NCBI RefSeq assembly: GCF_001279525.1
Contig: NZ_LGDY01000069.1
Location: 62,001 to 126,000 of the forward strand
Length of the DNA: 64,000 nucleotides
DNA from: Nocardia sp. NRRL S-836
GTDB lineage: Bacteria > Actinomycetota > Actinomycetes > Mycobacteriales > Pseudonocardiaceae
Reading direction: 5' to 3'
Each line of letters starts with the position of its first letter. The first letter of the stretch is position 1. A program made the translations under genes and the position numbers. The notes under the pieces are model-generated. The model did not search any database, was not told where the DNA came from, and worked only from the letters and a program-made list of their open reading frames with translations. Shown piece by piece: positions 9,345 to 17,407 of this stretch.

Positions 9345-10096
9345 GCGAGCTGAGGTTCGAGGGCGTCACCGTCCACTACGGACACCAGCGCACCGGCCTG
9401 CGGGCCGTCGACGACATCAGCCTGACCGTGCCGGCGGGCCAGGTCGTCGGCCTGGTCGGCGAGTCCGGTTCCGGCAAGTCCACGCTGGCCGCCACCGCCG
9501 TGGGCCTCGTCGCCCCCAGCGCGGGCCGGGTGCTGCTCGACGGCGTGGACGTCCGGCGGCTGCGCGGCCGTGAACGCGGCCTGCAGATGGTGTTCCAGGA
9601 CCCGTACTCGTCGCTGGACCCGCGGATGAGCATCGGCGAGTCGATCGCCGAGGCCATGCCGAAGGGCACCGACCGGCGGGCCGAGGTCGCCCGGCTGCTG
9701 GAGCTGGTCCACCTCGACCCCGGCCGTGCCACCGCGCTGCCGGCCAGGCTCTCGGGCGGGCAACGCCAGCGGGTCGCGCTCGCCAGGGCGCTCGCCGGCC
9801 AGCCGGAGGTGATCATCGCCGACGAGATCACCTCCGCGCTCGACGTGTCGGTGCAGGGCGCGGTGCTGAACCTGGTGCGCGAGCTGCAGGACCGGCTCGG
9901 GCTCTCGATGTTGTTCATCTCGCACAACCTCGCCGTCGTGCGCTACGTGAGCGACCGCATCGCGGTGATGCGCCACGGCGTGCTCGTGGAGGAAGGAACG
10001 GCTGACCAGGTGCTGGCACAACCGCGGCACGAGTACACCCGTGAGCTGCTGGCGGCCGCGCCGTCACGGCACACCAGCCTGCTGGAGGCGCTGTGA
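9341..10096 (+). CDS. ABC importer ATP-binding protein, DppF type
   Basis: Second ATPase of the importer, 251 residues. Walker A is GESGSGKST, the Q-loop reads MVFQDPYSSLDPRM, the signature is LSGGQRQRVALARAL, and Walker B is VIIADEITSALD, where the usual Pro of ADEPT is Ile-Thr. The C-terminal Fe-S-like domain of longer DppF proteins is missing, so it is a short version. GTG start overlaps the stop of the fused subunit. Completes a binding protein, two permease halves and two ATPase halves. Confidence 0.93.
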   Translation: MSELRFEGVTVHYGHQRTGLRAVDDISLTVPAGQVVGLVGESGSGKSTLAATAVGLVAPSAGRVLLDGVDVRRLRGRERGLQMVFQDPYSSLDPRMSIGESIAEAMPKGTDRRAEVARLLELVHLDPGRATALPARLSGGQRQRVALARALAGQPEVIIADEITSALDVSVQGAVLNLVRELQDRLGLSMLFISHNLAVVRYVSDRIAVMRHGVLVEEGTADQVLAQPRHEYTRELLAAAPSRHTSLLEAL

Positions 10097-11118
10097 GGGA
10101 CCTGCACGACCGCAGTGTCGTCGCCGACACGCACAACGACCTGCTCGACGCGATCGTCCACCGGCCGGTCGAGGCCTGGGTGCCGCACTTCCGCGAGCGC
10201 TGGCTGCCGCAGCTGCGGGCCGGCGGGGTGAACCTCCAGGTGCTGCCGGTGTTCATCGACGACGCGTACCGGCCGGAGGGCGCGCTGCGGCAGACGTTGC
10301 GGATGATCGAGGCCGCGCACCGCATCGCCGAGGTCGACGAGGTGCGGCTGTGCCACGACGGCACGGCCATCGACGCCGCGCTGGCCGACGACCGGATCGC
10401 ACTCGTGCTCGCACTCGAAAGCGCGCCGGGCGTCGGTGAGGACGTCGAGCTGCTGGAGACGTTGTTCCGCCTCGGCGTGCGCGTCGCATCGCTCGCGCAC
10501 TTCGGGCGCACTGCGCTGGCCGACGGCAGCGGCGAGGACGCCTCCGGCAGCAGGCTGACCAGGGCGGGCGTCGCGGCCGTGGCCGAGATGGAACGGCTCG
10601 GGATGATGTTCGACGTCAGCCACCTGGGCGTGGCCGGTGTCGAGCACGTGCTGGAGCTCGCGACCCGGCCGGTGATCGCGACGCACTCGTCGGCACGGGC
10701 GTTGCGCGACCACCACCGCAACCTCACCGACGAGCAGCTGAGGGGCATCGCGGCGAACGGCGGCGTGGTGTGCGTGAACTTCTTCGCGCCGTTCCTGCAC
10801 GAGAGCGACTTCCGCATCGAGCGGCTGGTCGACCACATCGAGCACATCGCGGGCGTGATGGGCATCCGGCACGTCGGGCTGGGACCGGACTTCGTGAAGG
10901 AGGTCCTGGCCGACGTCACTCCCCCGTGCTGCGAGACGCAGTTCATCGAGGGCGTGCCCACCGACCGGTTCCTGCCGGGTCTCGAAGGACCGGCCGGGCT
11001 GCCGCTGGTGACCGAGGCGCTGCTGGAACGCGGCTGGCCCGATGACGACATCGCGCTGGTGCTCGGCGCGAACGTGCTCGACCTGTTCCGCGCCGAGCTC
11101 GGCAAGCCGAAACACTGA
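10093..11118 (+). CDS. membrane dipeptidase family protein (peptidase M19)
   Basis: Zinc dipeptidase of the renal dipeptidase family, 341 residues, cytoplasmic (no signal). Metal-ligand motifs are visible: H14-x-D16 in ADTHND, the Glu in LALESAPG, the His in FDVSHLG and the His in ATHSSARA. M19 enzymes hydrolyse dipeptides and many accept a D-residue at the C-terminal position, which suits an operon with D-amino-acid enzymes. GTG start overlaps the DppF stop, so import and hydrolysis are coupled. It probably cleaves what the importer brings in. Confidence 0.93.
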   Translation: MRDLHDRSVVADTHNDLLDAIVHRPVEAWVPHFRERWLPQLRAGGVNLQVLPVFIDDAYRPEGALRQTLRMIEAAHRIAEVDEVRLCHDGTAIDAALADDRIALVLALESAPGVGEDVELLETLFRLGVRVASLAHFGRTALADGSGEDASGSRLTRAGVAAVAEMERLGMMFDVSHLGVAGVEHVLELATRPVIATHSSARALRDHHRNLTDEQLRGIAANGGVVCVNFFAPFLHESDFRIERLVDHIEHIAGVMGIRHVGLGPDFVKEVLADVTPPCCETQFIEGVPTDRFLPGLEGPAGLPLVTEALLERGWPDDDIALVLGANVLDLFRAELGKPKH

Positions 11119-11134
11119 CGAGGGGATCTGCACC

Positions 11135-14100
11135 GTGACCACCATCGAGGACCTGTACGGCTTCGCGCTGCCCGAGCAGCCCGCGATCTCCCCCGACGGC
11201 AGCGAGATCGTGTACGTCCTGCGCACCACCGACCGGGAGAAGGACCGCGACGTGCAGTCGCTGTGGCGGGTGAGTGGCGGCAACGCCGAGCAGCTCACCA
11301 GGGGCGAGACCGACGTGGCACCGGCGTGGTCGCCCGACGGCGCCCGCATCGCGTTCCTGCGCGCCCAGGACGGGCCCGCGCAGCTCTGGCTGCTGCCCGC
11401 GAACGGCGGCGAACCGGAGCAGCTGACGTCGTTGCCGCTCGGCGCGGGCGCGCCGGTGTGGAGCCCGGACGGCACCGCGGTCGCCTTCAGCGCACCGGTC
11501 GACGAGGGCGACGCCAAGGCGCCGGTCGTGGCGGACCGGCTCGACTACAAGGCCGACGGCTCCGGGTTCCTGCGCACGATCCGCAGCCACCTGCACGTGC
11601 TCGACCTCGACGGCCGTGAGGTCAGGCAGCTCACCGGCGGCGACTGGCACGCCGGTCCGCCGGCCTGGTCGCCGGACGGCACGCAGCTGGCCTTCGCGGC
11701 GGCCACCGACTCCGACGCCGACCTGACGTTCCGCGCGCCCGTGCACGTCGTGAGCGCCGCCGGCGGTGAGCCGAAGCTCGTCGGGCTCGCGTCCGGCCAG
11801 GCGGCGACGATCACGTGGACCGAGGACGGCACCGCGTTGCTCGTCACCGGCCGCACCACCACCGACACCGGTCACCTGGGTCTGCTGCGGGTGCCGCTCG
11901 ACGGCGGCGAGGTGCGCAACCTGGCCGAAGCGCTGGACCGCAACGTCATGCCGGGCATGGCCGGCTATCCGGGTGGCCTGCCCGCCCTCAGCCCGCAGGG
12001 CGTGGTCTTCTGCGCCCGCGACCGCGGCTGCACCCAGCTGTACGTGGTGGACGACGAGCCGCGGCTGCTCGTCGGCGGTGACTCGCAGGTCGTGTCGGGG
12101 CTGTCGGTCAGCGGCGGCACGGCGGCGGTCGTGCTGGGCACCGCCACCTCGTACGGCGAGATCGCCACCGTCGACCTGGCCTCCGGCGAGGTGACCGTCC
12201 ACACCGGACACAACCCCGACACCGAGCGGTTCGTGCCGCAGGAGCGCGAGTTCACCGTCTCCGACGGCACGGTCGTGCACGGCTGGCTCGTCCGCGACCC
12301 GGAGCGCACCGGCCCGTTGCCGCTGCTGCTCGACATCCACGGCGGCCCGCACAACGCGTGGAACGGCTCCGCCGACCCCGTGCACCTCTACCACCAGGTG
12401 CTGGCACGGCGCGGCTGGGCGGTGCTGCTGCTCAACCCGCGCGGCAGCGACGGCTACGGCGAGGCGTTCTACCAGGCCGCGCTCGGTGCGTGGGGCAAGG
12501 CCGACGCACGCGACTTCCTGGAGCCGATCGACCAGCTGGTCGCCGAGGGCACCGCCGACCCCGACCGGCTCGCCGTCACCGGCTACAGCTACGGCGGCTT
12601 CATGACCTGCTACCTCACCAGCCGCGACCGCCGGTTCGCCGCCGCCGTCGCGGGTGGCGTGGTCAGCGACCTGACGAGCATGGCGGGCACGTCCGACGCC
12701 GGTCACGCGCTCACCGCGCTGGAGCTGGGCGGTGCGGGTGAGCACCTGGCCGAGCTGTCGCCGCTGACGCTCGTCGACGACGTGCGCACACCGACGTTGA
12801 TCTACCAGGGCGCGAACGACGACCGGTGCCCGGTCGGCCAGGCCGAGCAGTGGTTCACCGCGTTGCGCCAGAACGACGTCCCGGCCCGGCTGGTGCTCTA
12901 CCCCGGCGCCTCGCACCTGTTCATCCTCAACGGCACGCCGTCGCACCGCGAGGACTTCAACCGGCGCGTGGTCGACTGGGTGCGCGAGCACACCGGCGAG
13001 GGGCGCGCGCTGGACGCGAAGCACTGGCAGCGCAGGCTTTCCGTGCTCGCGAAGAAGCACGGCGTGCCCGGCGCGGTGCTCGGGATCCTGCGCGGCGACG
13101 ACGTCGCCGAGGCCTGCCACGGCGTGCTGAGCACGGCGACCGGCGTGGAGGTCACGCAGGACTCGGTGTTCCAGATCGGCTCGATCGGCAAGGTGTGGAC
13201 CTCGACCGTCGTCATGCGCCTGGTGGACGAGGGCCTGCTCGACCTCGACGCGCCGATCGCGGACGTGCTGCCGGAGCTGCGCCTGTCCGACCCGGTCGTG
13301 GCGCAGAAGGTCACGATGCGGCACCTGCTGACGCACACCAGCGGCATCGACGGTGACGTGTTCACCGACACCGGCCGCGGTGACGACTGCCTGGAGCGCT
13401 ACACCGAGCAGCTCGTGGACGCCGGTCAGAACCACCCCCTCGGTGCCACGTTCTCCTACTGCAACAGCGGTTTCGTGCTCGCCGGACGGGTGATCGAGAA
13501 GCTCACCGGCCAGACCTGGGACGCGGCGATGCGAGAGAAGCTCTTCAGCCCGCTCGGCCTGGAGCGCACCGGCACGCTGCCGGAGGAGGCGCTGCTGCAC
13601 CGCGCCGCCATCGGCCACGTCGAGAAGGACGGGAAGCAGGTGCCCGCACCGGTGTGGGCGCTGCCGCGCTCCGTCGGACCGGCCGGGACGATCTTCTCCA
13701 CGACCGCGGACGTGCTCCGGTTCGCGAAGATGCACCTCGACGGCGGCGGGTCCGTGCTGACGGAGGCCACCGCGGCGGCGATGACCGAGAAGCAGACCGA
13801 CGTGCCCGACCCGAACGCGCTGGGCGACTCGTGGGGCCTGGGCTGGATCCGGTTCGGCTGGGACGGCCACCGGCTGATCGGCCACGACGGCAACACCATC
13901 GGCCAGTCGGCGTTCCTGCGCCTGCTCCCCGAACAGGGTCTCGCCGTCACGCTGCTCACCAACGGCGGCCACGCCCGTGAGCTGTACCTGGAGCTGTACC
14001 GGGAGATCTTCGCCGAGCTGGCCGCCGTCGCGATGCCGCGCCCGCTGGAGCCGGGTGACCCCGTCGAGGTCGACACCGCTCGGTACGTCGGCCGCTACGA

Positions 14101-14347
14101 GCGCGCCTCCTCCCGCCTGGACGTGAGCACCGGTGAACGCGGCCTGCGGCTGAAGATGGCGGTCACCGGGTCGCTGGCCGGGCTCGTGCCCGACCCGCCG
14201 GAGGTCGACCTGGTGCCGGTCACCGACGAGCTGTTCGTGTTCCGGGACTCCGAGCAGGAGAGCTGGACCTCGTTGGTGTTCTACCGGCTGCCCACCGGCG
14301 AGGAATACCTCCACATGGGTGTCCGCGCCACGCCTAAGGTGTCTTGA
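11135..14347 (+). CDS. two-headed hydrolase: S9 peptidase fused to beta-lactamase-like hydrolase
   Basis: A 1070-residue protein with two separate serine hydrolase active sites. Residues about 1-380 form a propeller of PD40-type blades (ISPDGSEIVYV, WSPDGARIAFL, WSPDGTQLAFA). Residues about 400-640 are an S9 acylaminoacyl-peptidase domain with nucleophile S485 in GYSYGGF, D562 in GANDD and H594 in GASHLF. Residues about 650-1070 are a beta-lactamase/D-aminopeptidase domain with S683-I-G-K686, SYCN and GHDGN. The frame is unbroken. The GTG at 11135 has GAGGGG upstream; a longer frame from 11042 would overlap the dipeptidase gene. The second half resembles the protein at 2683. It probably trims imported peptides, but the order of action is inference. 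Confidence 0.9.
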   Translation: MTTIEDLYGFALPEQPAISPDGSEIVYVLRTTDREKDRDVQSLWRVSGGNAEQLTRGETDVAPAWSPDGARIAFLRAQDGPAQLWLLPANGGEPEQLTSLPLGAGAPVWSPDGTAVAFSAPVDEGDAKAPVVADRLDYKADGSGFLRTIRSHLHVLDLDGREVRQLTGGDWHAGPPAWSPDGTQLAFAAATDSDADLTFRAPVHVVSAAGGEPKLVGLASGQAATITWTEDGTALLVTGRTTTDTGHLGLLRVPLDGGEVRNLAEALDRNVMPGMAGYPGGLPALSPQGVVFCARDRGCTQLYVVDDEPRLLVGGDSQVVSGLSVSGGTAAVVLGTATSYGEIATVDLASGEVTVHTGHNPDTERFVPQEREFTVSDGTVVHGWLVRDPERTGPLPLLLDIHGGPHNAWNGSADPVHLYHQVLARRGWAVLLLNPRGSDGYGEAFYQAALGAWGKADARDFLEPIDQLVAEGTADPDRLAVTGYSYGGFMTCYLTSRDRRFAAAVAGGVVSDLTSMAGTSDAGHALTALELGGAGEHLAELSPLTLVDDVRTPTLIYQGANDDRCPVGQAEQWFTALRQNDVPARLVLYPGASHLFILNGTPSHREDFNRRVVDWVREHTGEGRALDAKHWQRRLSVLAKKHGVPGAVLGILRGDDVAEACHGVLSTATGVEVTQDSVFQIGSIGKVWTSTVVMRLVDEGLLDLDAPIADVLPELRLSDPVVAQKVTMRHLLTHTSGIDGDVFTDTGRGDDCLERYTEQLVDAGQNHPLGATFSYCNSGFVLAGRVIEKLTGQTWDAAMREKLFSPLGLERTGTLPEEALLHRAAIGHVEKDGKQVPAPVWALPRSVGPAGTIFSTTADVLRFAKMHLDGGGSVLTEATAAAMTEKQTDVPDPNALGDSWGLGWIRFGWDGHRLIGHDGNTIGQSAFLRLLPEQGLAVTLLTNGGHARELYLELYREIFAELAAVAMPRPLEPGDPVEVDTARYVGRYERASSRLDVSTGERGLRLKMAVTGSLAGLVPDPPEVDLVPVTDELFVFRDSEQESWTSLVFYRLPTGEEYLHMGVRATPKVS

Positions 14348-14348
14348 C

Positions 14349-15410
14349 GTGCTCAAAGACATCGAACGCCTCGTCACCTGCGAGTCCCCGTCCACCGACC
14401 TCGCCGCGGTCGCGCGCAGCGCCGAGGTCACCGCCGACGTGGGCACCGCCCTGCTCGGCGCCGCCCCGGAGCGGATCGTGCTCGACGGCCGCACGCACCT
14501 GCGGTGGCGGCTGGGAGACGGGCCGCGGCGGGTGCTGCTGCTGGGCCACCACGACACGGTGTGGCCGATCGGCACCCTCGACCGGATCCCGTTCTCGGTG
14601 CGCGACGGCGTGCTGCGCGGTCCCGGCTGCTTCGACATGAAGGCCGGCGTGGTGATGATCTTCCACGCCGTGGCGGCGCTGGACTCGCCCGACGGCGTCA
14701 CGGTGCTGATCACCGGCGACGAGGAGATCGGCTCGCCGTCGTCGCGCGGGCTGATCGAGACCGAGGCGCGGGAGCACCGGGCCGTGCTGGTCACCGAGGC
14801 GTCGGCCGACGGCGGCGCGCTCAAGACCGAGCGCAAGGGCACGTCCATGTACGAGGTGACGCTGCACGGCCGCGCCGCGCACGCCGGGCTCGAACCTGAA
14901 CGCGGCGTGAGCGCGACCGTCGAGGCCGCGCACCAGGTCCTGGCCGTGGCCGCGCTGTCCGACGCCGCGGCGGGAACGACCGTGACGCCGACCGTGCTGT
15001 CCGCGGGCACGACGACGAACACCGTCGCCGCACAGGGCAGGTTCATGGTGGACGTGCGGGTGTGCGACCTCGCCGAGCAGACGCGGGTGGACGAGGCCAT
15101 GCTGGCACTGGAACCGGTGCTCGAAGGCGCCAAGATCGAGGTGTCCGGCGGCCCCAACCGCGCGCCGCTGGAGGCCGCGATGTCCGCCGACCTGTTCGCG
15201 CTGGCGTCCCGGCTGGGCGGTCCGCTGCGGTCCGCCGCCGTGGGCGGTGCTTCCGACGGCAACTTCACCGCGGGGGTGGGCGTGCCGACGCTGGACGGTC
15301 TCGGTGCGGTCGGCGGTGGCGCACACGCCGAGAGCGAGCACGTGCTGGTGGCCGAACTGGCACCGCGCACCGCGCTGCTCTCGGCACTCGTGAGGGAGCT
15401 GACCACATGA
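14349..15410 (+). CDS. M20-family deacylase/peptidase (N-succinyl amino acid desuccinylase candidate)
   Basis: Zinc-dependent amidohydrolase of the ArgE/CPG2 family, 353 residues. Metal and catalytic motifs are LGHHDTVWP (H-x-D), GPGCFDMKAG (bridging Asp), TGDEEIGS (Glu-Glu) and the C-terminal GGGAHAESEH. The lid domain is present near residues 165-280. The GTG at 14349 is two bases after the previous stop. It sits beside a GNAT acyltransferase and an N-succinylamino-acid-racemase-type enolase. In the D-to-L amino acid conversion route known from Geobacillus, an M20 enzyme removes the succinyl group from the L-product; that role is proposed here by context. Confidence 0.9.
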   Translation: MLKDIERLVTCESPSTDLAAVARSAEVTADVGTALLGAAPERIVLDGRTHLRWRLGDGPRRVLLLGHHDTVWPIGTLDRIPFSVRDGVLRGPGCFDMKAGVVMIFHAVAALDSPDGVTVLITGDEEIGSPSSRGLIETEAREHRAVLVTEASADGGALKTERKGTSMYEVTLHGRAAHAGLEPERGVSATVEAAHQVLAVAALSDAAAGTTVTPTVLSAGTTTNTVAAQGRFMVDVRVCDLAEQTRVDEAMLALEPVLEGAKIEVSGGPNRAPLEAAMSADLFALASRLGGPLRSAAVGGASDGNFTAGVGVPTLDGLGAVGGGAHAESEHVLVAELAPRTALLSALVRELTT

Positions 15411-16240
15411 CCGAACCGCTGCTGGCCCAGGACGTGGTGGTCCGCCAGCTCACCGACCAGGCCGAGCTCGTGGCCACCGAGCGGTTGTACGCCGAGATCT
15501 GGCGGTCGAGCGGCAACACTCCCCCGGTCACCGCCGAGCTCCTGCGGGCGATGACCAAGGCGGGCAGCTACGTCGCCGGTGCGTTCGAGGGCGACGAGCT
15601 GGTCGGCGCGTGCATCGGCTTCTGCTCGCCGCCGGCGGCCGGGTCGCTGCACAGCCACATCGCCGGGGTTGCGGCCCGGATGCGCGGCCGCAACGTGGGT
15701 TACGCGCTCAAGCTCGACCAGCGGGCGTGGGCGCTGGACCGCGGGCTGAGCACCATCACCTGGACCTTCGACCCGCTGGTGCGCCGCAACGCCTACTTCA
15801 ACCTGACCAAGCTCGGCGCCGACGCCGTCGAGTACCTGCCGGACTTCTACGGCGACATGCGCGACGGCATCAACGGCGGCGTCGAGAGCGACCGGCTGCT
15901 GGTGCGCTGGCGGGTCGCCGCCCCGGACGTCGCCGAGGTGTGCGCCGGGCGGCCGCGGGTCGTGGAGGCCAGGGGCGTGGTCGGGCTGGGCGTCTCCCCG
16001 GACGGCCTGCCGGTGCCGGGCAGCACCGGTGGCTCGACCGTGCTCGTCGCGGTGCCGCCGGACGTCGAGGCGCTGCGGGTGGCGAACCCGGCCGCGGCAA
16101 GGCAGTGGCGCCACGCCGTGCGGGACGTGCTCGGCGGGTTGCTCGCCGCGGGCGCCCGCGTCACCGGGTTCGACCGAGCCGGGTGGTACGTCGTCGAGAA
16201 ACCGAGCAGTGAGGACCGCGCAGTGAGGATCGAGTCGTGA
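15407..16240 (+). CDS. GNAT-family acyltransferase (D-amino acid N-succinyltransferase candidate)
   Basis: A 277-residue protein of the GNAT superfamily, of the type repeatedly found next to MenC-like enolases. The acyl-CoA loop is in the region GVAARMRGRNVGYALK (about residues 85-100), followed by WTFDPLVRRNAYFNLTKLG, a conserved block of this subgroup. Known for relatives: succinyl transfer from succinyl-CoA to the amino group of D-amino acids. ATGA overlap with the deacylase gene and GTGA overlap with the racemase gene make the three a coupled unit. Plain N-acetyl transfer is the alternative. Confidence 0.85.
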   Translation: MTEPLLAQDVVVRQLTDQAELVATERLYAEIWRSSGNTPPVTAELLRAMTKAGSYVAGAFEGDELVGACIGFCSPPAAGSLHSHIAGVAARMRGRNVGYALKLDQRAWALDRGLSTITWTFDPLVRRNAYFNLTKLGADAVEYLPDFYGDMRDGINGGVESDRLLVRWRVAAPDVAEVCAGRPRVVEARGVVGLGVSPDGLPVPGSTGGSTVLVAVPPDVEALRVANPAAARQWRHAVRDVLGGLLAAGARVTGFDRAGWYVVEKPSSEDRAVRIES

Positions 16241-17334
16241 AACTGACCGGGGTCGAGCTCCGCTGGATCGAGATGCCGCTCAAGGGGGCGTTCCGGACGT
16301 CGTTCGGCACGCAGACCGTGCGCTCGCTCATGCTGCTGCGCGCTGTCACGGACGTGGGCGAGGGCTGGGGCGAGTGCGTCGCGATGGCCGATCCGGTGTA
16401 CTCGCCGGAGTACACCGAGGGCTGCGCCGACGTGCTGCGGCGGTTCCTGGTGCCGGCGCTGGCCGGTGAGATCGACGCGGTGTCCGTCGCGCCGAGGCTC
16501 GCGAAGTTCCGCGGGCACCGGATGGCCAAGGGCGCGCTGGAGATGGCGGTGCTGGACGCCGAGCTGCGCTCGCGGGGCGTGTCGTTCGCCCGTGAGCTGG
16601 GCGCGACGCGCGACCGGGTGCCGTGCGGGGTGTCGGTCGGGATCATGAACTCGATCCCGGAGCTGCTCGACGCGGTCACCGGGTACGTGGAGGAGGGGTA
16701 CGTCCGGATCAAGCTGAAGATCGAGCCCGGCTGGGACGTCGAGCCGGTGCGGGCCGTGCGCGAACGGTTCGGCGACGTGCTGCTGCAGGTCGACGCGAAC
16801 ACCGCCTACACGCTGGCCGACGCACGCCACCTGGCCCGGCTCGACCCGTTCGACCTGCTGCTGATCGAACAGCCGCTGGACGAGGAGGAGATCCTCGCGC
16901 ACGCGGAGCTGGCGAAGGTCGTGCGCACGCCGATCTGCCTGGACGAGTCGATCACCTCCGCCCGGTCGGCGGCCGACGCGATCACGCTGGGCGCCTGCCA
17001 GATCGTGAACATCAAACCCGGCCGGGTCGGCGGGTACCTGGAGGCGCGGCGCATCCACGACGTGTGCGCGGCGCACGGGATCGCGGTGTGGTGCGGCGGC
17101 ATGCTGGAGACCGGCATCGGGCGGGCGGCGAACGTGGCACTGGCGGCGATGCCGGGGTGCACGCTGCCCGGTGACACCTCGGCGTCGGACCGCTACTACG
17201 CGCTGGACGTCACCGAGCCGTTCGTGCTGGAGGACGGCCACCTGCGGGTGCCGACGGGGCCGGGCCTCGGGGTGGAGCCCATCCAGGAGGTGCTCGACGA
17301 GGTGACGGTGAAGACCGAGTGGATCTCGCTCTAG
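16237..17334 (+). CDS. N-succinylamino acid racemase / o-succinylbenzoate synthase-family enolase
   Basis: Enolase-superfamily enzyme of 365 residues. The catalytic lysines are K161 (in IKLK, K159-x-K161) and K260 (in VNIKPGR); metal ligands are D186, E211 and D236. These sit exactly three positions before the residues I recall for the Amycolatopsis N-acylamino acid racemase (K163/K263, D189/E214/D239), and the length agrees. Family members do o-succinylbenzoate synthesis, N-succinylamino acid racemisation, or both. No menaquinone genes are near, whereas a GNAT acyltransferase and an M20 deacylase are directly upstream, so the racemase role is favoured. It is the last gene of the operon. Confidence 0.92.
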   Translation: MKLTGVELRWIEMPLKGAFRTSFGTQTVRSLMLLRAVTDVGEGWGECVAMADPVYSPEYTEGCADVLRRFLVPALAGEIDAVSVAPRLAKFRGHRMAKGALEMAVLDAELRSRGVSFARELGATRDRVPCGVSVGIMNSIPELLDAVTGYVEEGYVRIKLKIEPGWDVEPVRAVRERFGDVLLQVDANTAYTLADARHLARLDPFDLLLIEQPLDEEEILAHAELAKVVRTPICLDESITSARSAADAITLGACQIVNIKPGRVGGYLEARRIHDVCAAHGIAVWCGGMLETGIGRAANVALAAMPGCTLPGDTSASDRYYALDVTEPFVLEDGHLRVPTGPGLGVEPIQEVLDEVTVKTEWISL

Positions 17335-17407
17335 CCGGGGCACGCGCCCACCACGCGCCGTCTCCGGGGCGTTCCACTGCGGACCGTCCACGTGGCACGG
17401 TGGCGCG

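Noticed and set aside
10943..16114. A 1723-codon open frame on the minus strand opposite the peptide operon
   Set aside because: It is the mirror of strongly biased codons in real genes; the translation is low-complexity (rich in Arg, Gln, His, Gly, Val) without any motif, while the plus strand has complete catalytic sites.
16237..17334. Menaquinone-pathway menC
   Set aside because: No other men genes are near; the adjoining GNAT and M20 genes point to the N-succinylamino acid racemase role, though dual activity is possible.
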